This document shows, one piece after another, positions 9,180-18,614 of a DNA stretch of 64,000 nucleotides; the first letter of the stretch is position 1; each line of letters starts with the position of its first letter. The notes beneath the pieces are model-generated. The model searched no databases and had not been told where the DNA came from. It worked only from the letters and a program-made list of their open reading frames with translations. Made by a program: the position numbers and the translations under genes. The stretch comes from Stappia sediminis (GTDB taxonomy: Bacteria; Pseudomonadota; Alphaproteobacteria; Rhizobiales; Stappiaceae), in the NCBI RefSeq assembly GCF_009826895.1, contig NZ_WUMV01000006.1:124001-188000 (forward strand). The letters run 5' to 3'.

Positions 9180-9358
9180 CGACATCATCCTCCTTGTTGT
9201 GGTCAGCGGGTCGAAAACAGGTGCCTGGGGGCATGCCGTTGCAGCCTGTTTCTCATTCTCCAGCGATAGCGTGCCGCAGAGATAATTGTCGTGCACCAGA
9301 GGCAGTTTGCGCGAAAGGCGCGCGGCCGATACCGAAGGCCCGGGGTCCAGACCCTAAT

Positions 9359-10084
9359 TCAAACGCCGAAGATCCTGCCGAACGTCGCCGCATATTCTTC
9401 CCTTGCCGTATCGATCAGCGGCTCGCCATGGCCGCAGAAGACATGGCGGAAGGGAAGCTCCTTCAGCCTTGCGAAATCATCCGCGCCCGGCTCGGCGGCC
9501 TGAAGCCACACAGGCCCGACGTTCGCACGGGTGAAAAAGCCCATTTTCGTCATGAGTTCGGCCGTCTCGCCGCTGAAGAACTCGTCCGGCGCAAGGTAGT
9601 TTTGCAATGCATCGCAGGCGATCAGCACTCCGTCGTGCCGTTGGAGATGCACGATCGCTTCCGGAACCCTGGTCGTCTTGAAGACGAACAGCGAGGCATC
9701 GGCTACCGGAAGGTCGCCGCCTTCCACCAATTGCCGATCCGCCGGAACGCCTTCCTGCCCGGCGCCCGGCTGGGCCCAGTAGCTTGCGGAATAGCGGTCG
9801 CGGTAGAAGGCGTCGTCCAGGCCGTGCAGTCCTCCCACCTGGACGACATTCGCCACATCGCCCAGGGCGTCGAGCGCCGCAAGGCCCTCGTCGTCAAGAC
9901 GGACGGCGTTGAAAAGCGTGAGCTGCCGACCGTCGCGAACCACGGTCATATTGCGGCTGAATTGCCAGTGAAAATCCTGGAAATGCCATTGCCGGCTACC
10001 TTTGACGAAGAATATGTCCGGCAGAACCTCAACAATGGGACCATGCGGCAGAGCAGGAGCATGACGGCTATCAACATGCGACAT
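9359..10084 (-). CDS. Metallo-beta-lactamase-fold-like hydrolase
   Basis: A 241-residue protein that reads like a degenerate metallo-beta-lactamase fold (compare DUF4336-type proteins): RNMTVVRDGRQLTLFNAVRL as the first beta hairpin, VVQVGGLHGLDDAFYRDRY, GVLIACDALQNY, and HVFCGHGEPL at the end. The classical HxHxDH signature is absent, so the metal content and activity are uncertain. GGGAG lies before the ATG. It sits 25 bases after the upstream cyclotransferase-like gene on the same strand and is probably co-transcribed with it. Confidence 0.55.
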   Translation of the reverse strand: MSHVDSRHAPALPHGPIVEVLPDIFFVKGSRQWHFQDFHWQFSRNMTVVRDGRQLTLFNAVRLDDEGLAALDALGDVANVVQVGGLHGLDDAFYRDRYSASYWAQPGAGQEGVPADRQLVEGGDLPVADASLFVFKTTRVPEAIVHLQRHDGVLIACDALQNYLAPDEFFSGETAELMTKMGFFTRANVGPVWLQAAEPGADDFARLKELPFRHVFCGHGEPLIDTAREEYAATFGRIFGV

Positions 10085-10109
10085 CGATAAACTCCCTCGT
10101 CTGCCGGGC

Positions 10110-10937
10110 TCAGCTTGTCACTTCACGCCCTTTATCGCAAGAAGCGGCATCATTACGTAGTAAATTGCCGACATATTCGTATTCCTGTGAAAATGCATGC
10201 AGGTAATCCGTAAGGTACTGCCGTTGCCATTGCGTGAGCCTGCCGGCGGCCACGTCATCCAGTGTTTCCGAACCGTCCGACGTGTCGAGACGCCTGAGGT
10301 GAAAAAGCGTGACATCCCTACCGCCGAACCAGTCCCAGAGGATGCGGTGTCGCGGGCGGCAGGAACTCATGTCGAAAACCGCGCCAGCCAGTGCAGTCAT
10401 CTTCGGGCGGGAAGCCAGATCCTTCTCCGAAAAATTCGGCGCTCCCTGTCGTGGTGGGCGCCACATGGGCAGGCCAGGCGGCGGCAGAACCTCCAGGCCG
10501 GCCAGGTTTTCCAGATATTCGCTATCCACGCCGGCCGCCTTGGCGCCCCGCATCAGGATATTCAGATAACGCCGTGTCGGCAGGCAGCCGTCATTTATGG
10601 AGTCCGGGAGGCCTACATAGGCAAGCGCCTCCGCCCGACCGTCAGCTGTCTCGACGAGAACCTCCTTGCGGTCATACCCGATGCCATAGGCCTCCACCTT
10701 GTCGAGAGCGCGCAAATCGCTCTGCCTGCATAGATGCAGGACTCCTTCCACACGGTCGGAAGGGTTGCCCGTCGCAACGATGTTCCCCATTCCGCCTTCA
10801 TGCGGGAAGAAATGCTCCACATTGAAGTGGAGGCGCCACCCCCTCAGCGAAGCGCGCTGGGAACGCAGGGGCTCGACGCCCTTGGCGCGCATCGACACCA
10901 GATCCATATTGGAGCCATAGCCGAAATATGGGATCAA
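10110..10937 (-). CDS. Gamma-glutamylcyclotransferase-like (AIG2/GGCT fold) protein
   Basis: A 275-residue protein opening with YFGYGSNMD, the substrate-loop signature of the GGCT fold, followed by RVEGVLHLC and LRALDKVEAYGIGY, where the glutamate matches the usual catalytic acid position. The roughly 130 residues after the fold are not recognised. Such enzymes release 5-oxoproline from gamma-glutamyl peptides, but many fold members have other substrates. The start is a TTG at 10937 preceded by GGGGGCGA. It is divergent from the large cyclase gene with 113 bases between them. Confidence 0.68.
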   Translation of the reverse strand: MIPYFGYGSNMDLVSMRAKGVEPLRSQRASLRGWRLHFNVEHFFPHEGGMGNIVATGNPSDRVEGVLHLCRQSDLRALDKVEAYGIGYDRKEVLVETADGRAEALAYVGLPDSINDGCLPTRRYLNILMRGAKAAGVDSEYLENLAGLEVLPPPGLPMWRPPRQGAPNFSEKDLASRPKMTALAGAVFDMSSCRPRHRILWDWFGGRDVTLFHLRRLDTSDGSETLDDVAAGRLTQWQRQYLTDYLHAFSQEYEYVGNLLRNDAASCDKGREVTS

Positions 10938-11050
10938 AGCTTCGCCCCCGGGAGATACTGCTTCTTAAGAAAACCATGCATCTTCATCTTTTACTACCGT
11001 AGAGTTGCATGCAATAATCGGTTTCTTATTTCTGGCGATATGAGGCTTCG

Positions 11051-14000
11051 ATGGATTCCGTCATTGCCGGGTACGATGTCGCCGAGCATCTGGAAGAATT
11101 CTTCGCCAGTTCGCTTTCGCTGGGCGTAAACCGTTCGGATGGCGCTGTTGCGCTGATAAAATCCCTGACCGCCCCATATCCGCGCAACGAGGATATCGCG
11201 CGCCTCAAGCGTGAATTTCAGGTGCTCGACAAATTGCGCGGCACCGCGGGCGTGATCGATGTAAGCGGGCTCGAGATTGGCTCAAGCGGCCTGCCCGCCA
11301 TCCTGATGAAGCCTTTCGGGCGCCCTCTGTCCCATTTGATGAGGCAGCATGGCGGCAAGCCATGGCCGGTCGATAAGACGATAGAAATTGCAATCAGCCT
11401 GGTGCGGGCCCTTGAGGCGGTCCATGCGCGCGACGTCGTTCATAAGAACCTGTCTCCTCAGAATATCCTACTCGATGAAAAAACAAGCGAGGTGAGACTG
11501 CTGAATTTCGAGATCGCCTCGGAGCTCACGCGTGAACGGCAGGGCATAAAGGTTTCGAAGCGCCTCGAAGGCTCCGTGCCATATATTTCTCCGGAACAGA
11601 CGGGGCGAATGAACCGCGATCTCGACTATCGCTCGGACTATTACTCGCTTGGCGTCGTTCTCTATGAGCTCCTCACCGGCCGCTTGCCGTTCGAGGCGTC
11701 GGGAACCCTGGAGTGGATACACGCGCACATCAGCAAGGTTCCTCCTCCGCCCCGGCACGGCGAGGATGAATTGCCGGTGCCACTTGCGGGCATCGTGCTG
11801 AAACTGCTCTCCAAAAGCCCGGATGACCGGTATCAGAGCAGCTACGGGTTGCTGGCGGACCTTCAGGAATGCCGGCGGCAACTCAAGGCCAGCGGCGCAA
11901 TCGTTTATTTTCCGCTCGCGGCGCACGATCTGTCCGAACAGTTCCGGATCCCCCAGGTGCTATTCGGTCGCGAGGCCGAGGTCGCGAAGCTGTTGGAGCT
12001 GTTTGAACAGGTTGCGCATGGGTCGACGGAAATCTGCCTCATTTCCGGGTATTCCGGGGTTGGCAAGTCGTCGCTCGTCGCGGAGATGAACAAGCCGCTC
12101 GTCAGAACGCGCGGCTATATCGTTCAGGGCAAGTTCGATCAATTCGGCAGGAACACGCCTTACGCCGCCATTTCTTCAGCGCTTGCGGGTCTTGTCGATC
12201 AGTTGATCGCCGAGCCTGCGGAGCGGCTCGAAAACTGGCGTGAAGCCATAGTCGCAGCACTTGGCGCCAATGCGCGCGTGCTGATCGATATCGTTCCGGA
12301 TCTTGAAAAGATAACGGGTCCCCAGCCGCCGGTGCCCGAACTTCCCCCAGCCGAGACCCAAAACAGGCTGCAGATCGTATTCCTGAATTTCATCAAGATG
12401 ATGGCCCGGCCCGACCGGCCTCTCGTCATTTTCCTCGATGACCTTCAATGGGCGGACGGCCCAACGCTATCGCTTCTTCAGCGCCTGGCGACTTCGCGCG
12501 ACACCGGGCATCTCTTCATCATCGGCGCCTACCGTTCCAATGAAGTGGAAAGCGGCCACCTGCTCCTGCTTACGCTTGAGGAGATTGCGAAAGTACGCCC
12601 CCCGCATGAACTGGCGATCGAACCGCTCGGACCGGAGGCCGTCGGCCAGCTCGTGGCCGATGCCCTCAAGACGACGCCCGAAGAGGCGGCCTCGCTCTCC
12701 GGCCTGATATTCCGGAAAACGGAAGGAAATCCCTTCTTCGTCATCGAGCTTCTCAAATCGTTGGAAGAAGAAAGGCTGATCCGCTTCGACCGCGCAAGGG
12801 GCAAATGGACATGGGACATCGAGGAAGTCGCCCAGGCGGCCATAAGCGAAAGCATTGTGGACTTCATGCTGGAAAGCCTCAAGAAGCTCCCAGATGAAAC
12901 GCGCAATGCACTTCAGCTCGCAGCCTGCATAGGCAGCTTGTTCGATCTTCGAACGCTTTCCGTGATCTATGAGCGCCCGATGGCAGCGGTGCTCGATGTC
13001 TTGATGAGCGCCTTGCGCCGGAATGTCATCGTCCCCCTCGACGACACCTACCGGTATGTGAACGATGCCCAGGAAGATGGAGCGAACCCTGTCTTCCGGT
13101 TCCAGCATGACCGAATTCAGCAGGCCGCTTACGCGCTGATTGGCGAGGAACACAGGCAAGCGGTGCATCTTTCGATCGGACGCCTGATTGAAAAGGACGC
13201 CGGCGAGGAGAAACTCGATGAATGCCTGATCGACATCGTCCGTCACCTCGATGAGGGGCGCGCCCTTGTGACGGAGCGCTCCGATCAGATAACCCTTGCC
13301 CGATACAACCTTGAGGCCGCACGCCGCGCGCACAATGCATCGGCCTATCATGCGGCACTTCAATACCTTGAAGTCGGCCGCGAGTTGCTGGGTCCCGATG
13401 CCTGGGCGGACCATTACGAACTGGCCAAGGCGCTTTCGGCGGAATTCGCGCAATGCGCCTATCTGACCGGCCGGTATGAAGACGCCGAAGCGGAAATAGA
13501 AGCCTCGCTTGCCGCCGTCGGGTCCTCGCTGGAAAAAGCTGAAATCCTTGCCATGCGCACCCGGCAATATTCGACAATGGGCCGGATGGAGGGTTCGATC
13601 CGCGCCGCGATCGAGGGCCTGCATCTTCTGGGGATCGCCATTAGCATAGATCTGGACGATGAGACGCTGTCCCGGGAGGTGTCGGCGGTCAGGGAAAATC
13701 TCGCCGGGCGCCCGATCGCGTCGCTCATCGACGCTCCGAAAATGAGCGACCCGGAAGTCAAGATCGCGATCGGATTGTTGATGGAAATCTTTCCCGCCGC
13801 CTTTCTCTCCGGTGCGGGAAACCTTTTTCAATACCTGGTCGTCAAATCCGTGAATCTCTCACTGCGGCACGGCAACAGCCCGGAAACCGCCTTTGCCTAC
13901 GCCACCTACGGCATGCTCCTGTGCGGCGCGCTGAACGACCCTCGCACAGGTTACGAATATGGCCGCCTGGCGCTGGCGATGAATGAACGTTTCGACGATA

Positions 14001-16426
14001 TCGCCCTGAAATCGCGCATAATTTACGTCTATGCGATGTTCATTCATCACTGGTCCAACCACTGGACGACCATGACCGAATGGTTCCGAAAAGGCATCGA
14101 GGCGGGCACGCAATCCGGCGATATGCTTTACCTCGCCTATAGCGCGCAGGACTGCATCATTTGGGATCCCACGCTCGATCTGGAGACCGCCAGTCAGGAG
14201 CAGCGAAAATATCTTCAGATCGTCCGCGACTGCGAATACGAGGATTCGTTCGATTCCGGCTCTCTGTTCCTGCAGATGCAGTTGAACTTTCTGGGCCGGA
14301 CGGAAAGCCGCTTTTCATTGAACGCCGATGGCTTCGACGAGGCTGCCTGCTACGAAAGAATGCGCAAGCGCGGGTTTATGACGGGCGTTGCCAACTATCA
14401 TATCTACAAGACCGAAATTCATACGTTTTACGGCGACTGGCAGGGGGCACTCGGGCACATAGAAATACAGGACCGGCAACTCGCCAGTGTCATGTCCCTG
14501 CCCCAGTTGGTGCGTTACCGCTTCGCGGCCTTTCTCGCACTGGCGCAACTCCTGCCCGGGATGCCTGGGGACAGTGCGAATGCAACGCTGGAACGCCTGC
14601 GGGCCGATCACCGGCAGATGAAGCATTGGGCAGAGAATTGTCCGGACAATTTCCGGCACATCGAAAGGGCGATGGCCGGAGAACTCGCCCGGGTTTCAGG
14701 CGATATCGCGGCGGCACTGAAGCTTTATTCGCAAGCGATCGCATCCGCGCATGAATATGGATTTCAGCGCGACGAGGCGGTGATAGGCGAACTGGCCGGA
14801 AAGACGCTGCTCTCGCTCGGGCTCAAGGAGGCGGCGCGTGCGCATATCGCGGGCGCGAGATACCTTTTCTACAGATGGGGCGCCTATCGCAAGGTCGAGG
14901 TCATGGACGAGCAATATGCCGAGCTCGATCTCGCGAATTTCACGAACTCCGACATTTCCGGACCCGATCCGCAGAACAATGCGGGTTCCGGCGTTGCACA
15001 GGAGACACTGGACCTCGCCTCGGTCATGAAGGCCGCCCGCGCTATTTCCGGGGAAATCGTGCTTGAAAACCTCTGGACGCGGGTAATGCACATCCTGCTG
15101 GAAAATGCCGGAGCCGAACGCGGCGTATTGCTGACACGCCGCGGCGGACGATTGCATATCGAGGTCGAGGGCCGGGCGGATCGTGAGGTGTCCGGCGGCG
15201 CCGATAAGGCCACCGCCGGTTTCCCTGAATCGATCGTCAGTTATGCCCTTCGCGCCCGCCGGCCGGTTGTGCTTGACGACGCCGCACGCTCCAAGCGCTT
15301 CGCTGCCGATCCCTTTGTCGCGGAACACCGTACGAAATCGGTAATCTGCGTTCCCGTTGTCCGCTCCGAAAAATTCGAAGGAGCGATCTATCTGGAAAAC
15401 AATTTGATCGAGGGCGCATTTACCCGGGACCGCGTCGAAATCGTTGAACTGCTGGCTGCACAGGCTTCGATCTCGATCGAAAATGCGGAGCTTTATGTCG
15501 ATCTGGAACGAAAAGTGGAAGAACGGACAGAAGAGCTTTCGCAGAAGACCGTAGCGCTCGAAAAGCTGTCGAACCAACTGGCCAAATACCTCTCGCCGCA
15601 GGTCTACCGCTCGATTTTCGACCGAAAGCAGGAAGTGAAACTCGCCAGCGAAAGGAAGCGCCTCACCGTTTTCTTCTCCGATATCGTTGGCTTTACCGAT
15701 ATGGCCGACAGGCTTGAATCGGAAGAACTTACCCAGGTCCTGAACCAGTATCTGACCGAGATGTCGGAAATCGCGCTCGCCTATGGCGCTACGATCGACA
15801 AGTTCGTGGGCGATGCGATCATCGTTTTCTTCGGTGATCCCGAAACGAGAGGCACCCGTGAGGATGCACTTGCCTGCGTGAAAATGGCCATCGCCATGCG
15901 CAAGCGCCTGACGGAACTGCGCACTGGTTGGAAATCGAAAGGCATAGAAAATCCTCTCGACTGCCGGATCGGCATCCATACAGGGTACTGCACCGTGGGT
16001 AACTTCGGTTCGGAAAGCCGGATGGACTACACGATCATCGGCGGCACGGTGAACCTGGCCTCGCGCCTCGAACACACCGCGCAACCCGGCGAAATCCTGA
16101 TTTCCTACGAAACCTGGGCGAACGTGAAGGACGAGATCGCCTGTGAGGAGCGCGGCCATATTTCCGTTCGTGGCATCGCGCACCCGGTCGGCACCTTCCA
16201 GGTCATCGACCTTTACGAATGTCTCGAAACGCCCGCGGACACCATCGTAACGGACAGTCCGAACTTCCGGTTGAACGTCGATCTGAAAAAAATGTCCGCC
16301 GAAGAACGCATGCGTGCGGCCGAGTTGCTGCGCGACGCCGTGCGCCGTCTGGAAACGAGCGCGTCCGCGGACGAGCAGGCGGATGATCCGGGGCCGGCCA
16401 CGCGCGATTTGCCGCAGGAAGATTGA
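11051..16426 (+). CDS. Giant pseudokinase - AAA ATPase - GAF - adenylate cyclase
   Basis: This 1791-residue signalling protein has four recognisable parts. Residues ~10-280 form a Ser/Thr protein-kinase fold with K37 and E55 kept, but the HRD motif reads H131-K-N133 and DFG reads N152-F-E, so both catalytic aspartates are asparagine. Residues ~300-680 are a large predicted ATPase (FGREAEV, Walker A GYSGVGKSS with K339, Walker B LVIFLDDLQWAD). Residues ~700-1340 are helical, TPR-like. Residues ~1365-1500 form a GAF domain (LENAGAERGVLL...SVICVPVV), followed by a coiled coil. Residues ~1535-1720 are a class III cyclase with metal-binding D1544 and D1588, adenine-type K1584 and D1659, and N1668/R1672. 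cAMP production is therefore predicted. Large kinase-ATPase-GAF proteins of this kind are best known from cyanobacteria. Confidence 0.9.
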   Translation: MDSVIAGYDVAEHLEEFFASSLSLGVNRSDGAVALIKSLTAPYPRNEDIARLKREFQVLDKLRGTAGVIDVSGLEIGSSGLPAILMKPFGRPLSHLMRQHGGKPWPVDKTIEIAISLVRALEAVHARDVVHKNLSPQNILLDEKTSEVRLLNFEIASELTRERQGIKVSKRLEGSVPYISPEQTGRMNRDLDYRSDYYSLGVVLYELLTGRLPFEASGTLEWIHAHISKVPPPPRHGEDELPVPLAGIVLKLLSKSPDDRYQSSYGLLADLQECRRQLKASGAIVYFPLAAHDLSEQFRIPQVLFGREAEVAKLLELFEQVAHGSTEICLISGYSGVGKSSLVAEMNKPLVRTRGYIVQGKFDQFGRNTPYAAISSALAGLVDQLIAEPAERLENWREAIVAALGANARVLIDIVPDLEKITGPQPPVPELPPAETQNRLQIVFLNFIKMMARPDRPLVIFLDDLQWADGPTLSLLQRLATSRDTGHLFIIGAYRSNEVESGHLLLLTLEEIAKVRPPHELAIEPLGPEAVGQLVADALKTTPEEAASLSGLIFRKTEGNPFFVIELLKSLEEERLIRFDRARGKWTWDIEEVAQAAISESIVDFMLESLKKLPDETRNALQLAACIGSLFDLRTLSVIYERPMAAVLDVLMSALRRNVIVPLDDTYRYVNDAQEDGANPVFRFQHDRIQQAAYALIGEEHRQAVHLSIGRLIEKDAGEEKLDECLIDIVRHLDEGRALVTERSDQITLARYNLEAARRAHNASAYHAALQYLEVGRELLGPDAWADHYELAKALSAEFAQCAYLTGRYEDAEAEIEASLAAVGSSLEKAEILAMRTRQYSTMGRMEGSIRAAIEGLHLLGIAISIDLDDETLSREVSAVRENLAGRPIASLIDAPKMSDPEVKIAIGLLMEIFPAAFLSGAGNLFQYLVVKSVNLSLRHGNSPETAFAYATYGMLLCGALNDPRTGYEYGRLALAMNERFDDIALKSRIIYVYAMFIHHWSNHWTTMTEWFRKGIEAGTQSGDMLYLAYSAQDCIIWDPTLDLETASQEQRKYLQIVRDCEYEDSFDSGSLFLQMQLNFLGRTESRFSLNADGFDEAACYERMRKRGFMTGVANYHIYKTEIHTFYGDWQGALGHIEIQDRQLASVMSLPQLVRYRFAAFLALAQLLPGMPGDSANATLERLRADHRQMKHWAENCPDNFRHIERAMAGELARVSGDIAAALKLYSQAIASAHEYGFQRDEAVIGELAGKTLLSLGLKEAARAHIAGARYLFYRWGAYRKVEVMDEQYAELDLANFTNSDISGPDPQNNAGSGVAQETLDLASVMKAARAISGEIVLENLWTRVMHILLENAGAERGVLLTRRGGRLHIEVEGRADREVSGGADKATAGFPESIVSYALRARRPVVLDDAARSKRFAADPFVAEHRTKSVICVPVVRSEKFEGAIYLENNLIEGAFTRDRVEIVELLAAQASISIENAELYVDLERKVEERTEELSQKTVALEKLSNQLAKYLSPQVYRSIFDRKQEVKLASERKRLTVFFSDIVGFTDMADRLESEELTQVLNQYLTEMSEIALAYGATIDKFVGDAIIVFFGDPETRGTREDALACVKMAIAMRKRLTELRTGWKSKGIENPLDCRIGIHTGYCTVGNFGSESRMDYTIIGGTVNLASRLEHTAQPGEILISYETWANVKDEIACEERGHISVRGIAHPVGTFQVIDLYECLETPADTIVTDSPNFRLNVDLKKMSAEERMRAAELLRDAVRRLETSASADEQADDPGPATRDLPQED

Positions 16427-16432
16427 CCCTGC

Positions 16433-17743
16433 CTACCCTGCCCCACAGCCGCAGGAAGGCCCGATTTTCGAACCGCACGGCTCGTTTCCCGCCTTCGCGC
16501 ATCGCTCCATCGCTTCCTTGAAGCTGTAGACGGGATGCGGCTTCGGCTTGTCGGCGAAAAAGAGATCCATTTGGGCAAGGGCGCAGATGACCTGGCGGTC
16601 GCGTTCGTCCGGTGCGCAAGGCGGGCCATCGCCGTTGTCATTGCCAAACCAGCGCCGGCATGCGCGCCGCTTCGCGTCCTCCGGGTCGAGATCGGGTTCA
16701 TTGGCATAGGAGGTCAGAAACGAAGCCGCCACAAGATCCTGGCCTTCGTATTTGCGGATGTCCGGAATTTCGCCGGGCGATTTCGTGCAGCGCCCCGTCA
16801 CGCCGGCTGCGATCATGTGGTTCGCGATCATATAGGGGGTTTTGCGCTTGCTTTCGGGGCGTATCTTGAAACAGCCCGTCTGAAGCACGTCCACCAGAGG
16901 CTCCCCGTTTTCGTTTTGCGGCAGGATGTCGGTATAGGCGGTGCGGAACCATCCCGGTGCCTGCGGGTCGTACAACGGCGAACCGCAGATGATGAGCGGC
17001 AAGGTGTATTCCTCGCCCCTCGCCTCCGGCCCGTTCAGGTAAAGCTCCAGCATGGTCCGGATATAATCGAGGTCGCCGTCCCCATCGAAGAAGGCGGACG
17101 CCATCATGATCGGCAGATAATCGTTCGGATATTCGCTCTGCCCGGAACCGGGCGCGGCAACCGGGTTAACGTCCACGATCGTGCGGTAGCGGCTGATCTC
17201 GCTGGCCTCCAGGCCGGAGGCCTCAAGCACAGTCGACCATCTGAACATCGTCATGACTTGAAGAAACGTCGCATCCTGCAGCACCTGCCAGGGCGGGTAG
17301 TGCATGAGCAGCAGGCCCTTCTGCCCGATGACATTGAGCCCGAGCGGCGGAAACAGGTGCCACTTGCAAAGCCCGTCTGCAGGGCTGGCATTGACATGGT
17401 AGCCATCCATGGGATTCCACACGCCAAGCTTGCGCATCAGGTCGCGTCCGGCGATCGCCCTGCCCCCGGCATCGGGCGAGAAGATGTGCCGATGCTGGGC
17501 GGCGAAGCTTTCAAGCCGTTCCTGGTCGCCCTGCGTATCTATGGCGATTGAATAACCGCTTTCATCCGCCTCGACCGCGACGCCTGGTGAAGCAAAGCCG
17601 TCGGCAATGAGCGAATTTCTCGTATAATGCGCAATGACGTCGCACTGGTTCTTGAGCTCGACGTCCTTGTTGGCGAGTTTCGCTGGAGGAAAAAGCTCAT
17701 CCAGAATTCGCTTATGGCCCAGCCGATACCGTATTTCAGCCAT
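16433..17743 (-). CDS. Unrecognised 436-residue protein with a Cys-rich tail
   Basis: I do not recognise this family. The protein is soluble-looking and rich in aromatic residues, with stretches such as NPMDGYHVNASPADGLCKWH, LLLMHYPPWQVLQDATF and DYLPIMMASAFFDGDGDLDY. The last resembles a calcium-binding D-x-D-x-D loop. Cysteines gather toward the end, closing with CGSKIGPSCGCGAG. The start at 17743 is chosen because AAGGGGCG stands 6 bases before it. An ATG at 17815 has no such site. It is convergent with the cyclase gene (6-base gap) and shares strand and style with the phosphoesterase/UDG-like pair, so it is probably part of the same accessory block. Confidence 0.7.
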   Translation of the reverse strand: MAEIRYRLGHKRILDELFPPAKLANKDVELKNQCDVIAHYTRNSLIADGFASPGVAVEADESGYSIAIDTQGDQERLESFAAQHRHIFSPDAGGRAIAGRDLMRKLGVWNPMDGYHVNASPADGLCKWHLFPPLGLNVIGQKGLLLMHYPPWQVLQDATFLQVMTMFRWSTVLEASGLEASEISRYRTIVDVNPVAAPGSGQSEYPNDYLPIMMASAFFDGDGDLDYIRTMLELYLNGPEARGEEYTLPLIICGSPLYDPQAPGWFRTAYTDILPQNENGEPLVDVLQTGCFKIRPESKRKTPYMIANHMIAAGVTGRCTKSPGEIPDIRKYEGQDLVAASFLTSYANEPDLDPEDAKRRACRRWFGNDNGDGPPCAPDERDRQVICALAQMDLFFADKPKPHPVYSFKEAMERCAKAGNEPCGSKIGPSCGCGAG

Positions 17744-18087
17744 AACTCGCCCCTTGTTTTTTTCGTAAATCAACGGATCTTCACATGCGGAAATTTGTTC
17801 CAAGGTCCATTGCATCAAAAAACTTTACGGCAATCCAATTGGAATAATACATAAATTCGACGCCACATGATCTTGACACAAGTGCACTCTCAGGTCCGGC
17901 AGGACAGGCAAGCCTATGAAGCAGCATTCGTTGTCACCCGCTTCGCGCTTGGCCAATTCATCCAAAACTTCCTTTTCGCGGCGGAAGATATTTTCATACG
18001 GAACGATTTTCTTAATTTTCCAATCCGGTCGCGGTAGTCTTGCCGTAAACGGACGACAAATCGAAACAGGCCTTCGGAGACGAGCCG
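17744..18087. other. Divergent intergenic region, AT-rich
   Basis: These 344 bases contain the 5' region of the unrecognised gene on the minus strand and the presumed promoter of the small secreted gene on the plus strand (AT-rich TTTTCTTAATTTTCCAATCC about 80 bases before it). A minus-strand frame between 17825 and about 18010 has protein-like composition but no credible start codon. It could be a remnant. Confidence 0.4.
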
Positions 18088-18384
18088 ATGCACCGCTGTC
18101 TGATTGCCGCTGCCGGTCTGGCCGTTCTCCTCTCATCTCCCGAAGCGCGCGCCCAGGCCCGCCCCGACACGCGCTCCATGACCTGTGCCCAGGCGCAGGC
18201 CTTCGTTCAGCAGCGCGGCGCCGTCGTCATGTCGACCGGCCAATACACCTACGACCGTTTCGTCGCCTCACGCGCCTTCTGCATGCGAGATGAGATTCTG
18301 AAGCCGCTTTATGCGCCGACGCGCGACACGGCCCAGTGCCCCGTCGCTTATGAATGCAGGCAGATCTTCCGCCCGACACATTAA
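18088..18384 (+). CDS. Small secreted Cys-containing protein, paralogue 1
   Basis: A 98-residue protein with a signal peptide (residues 1-22, cleavage after ARA-Q likely) and a mature domain of about 75 residues carrying four cysteines. The core DTRSMTCAQAQAFVQQRGAV, TGQYTYDRFVAS and CPVAYECRQIF is shared almost residue for residue with the next gene. It is periplasmic or secreted and its function is unknown. Single-domain proteins of this type are common hypotheticals in rhizobia. Confidence 0.85.
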   Translation: MHRCLIAAAGLAVLLSSPEARAQARPDTRSMTCAQAQAFVQQRGAVVMSTGQYTYDRFVASRAFCMRDEILKPLYAPTRDTAQCPVAYECRQIFRPTH

Positions 18385-18614
18385 GGTCGGAACCCGTTGG
18401 CGCCGGCGGGGCATTTGCGGCCATGATTGTCGAATCCGAAGAGACAGCGCCTGTCTGCAACAAGCCGCATTGGCCCACAATTCAGACAATTGACGACGGG
18501 ACTTTCCCTGATACGACTTCGTAAAATTTACAATTGACGTTAGGTAATTATAGCGAGACGATCTACTAAGGGCTTTCATATGTTTGATTATTGGATGACC
18601 AGCGAGGTACTTCC

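Noticed and set aside
5286-18000. tRNA-Pro as an integration site with a matching attR
   Set aside because: I looked for a second copy of the tRNA 3' end (GGTTCGAATCCTGCCACTCC) on the right side of the block and did not see one. No integrase gene is present.
17825-18136. 103-codon minus-strand frame before the small secreted gene
   Set aside because: Part of it reads protein-like, but the start lies inside the small secreted gene and there is no credible alternative start.
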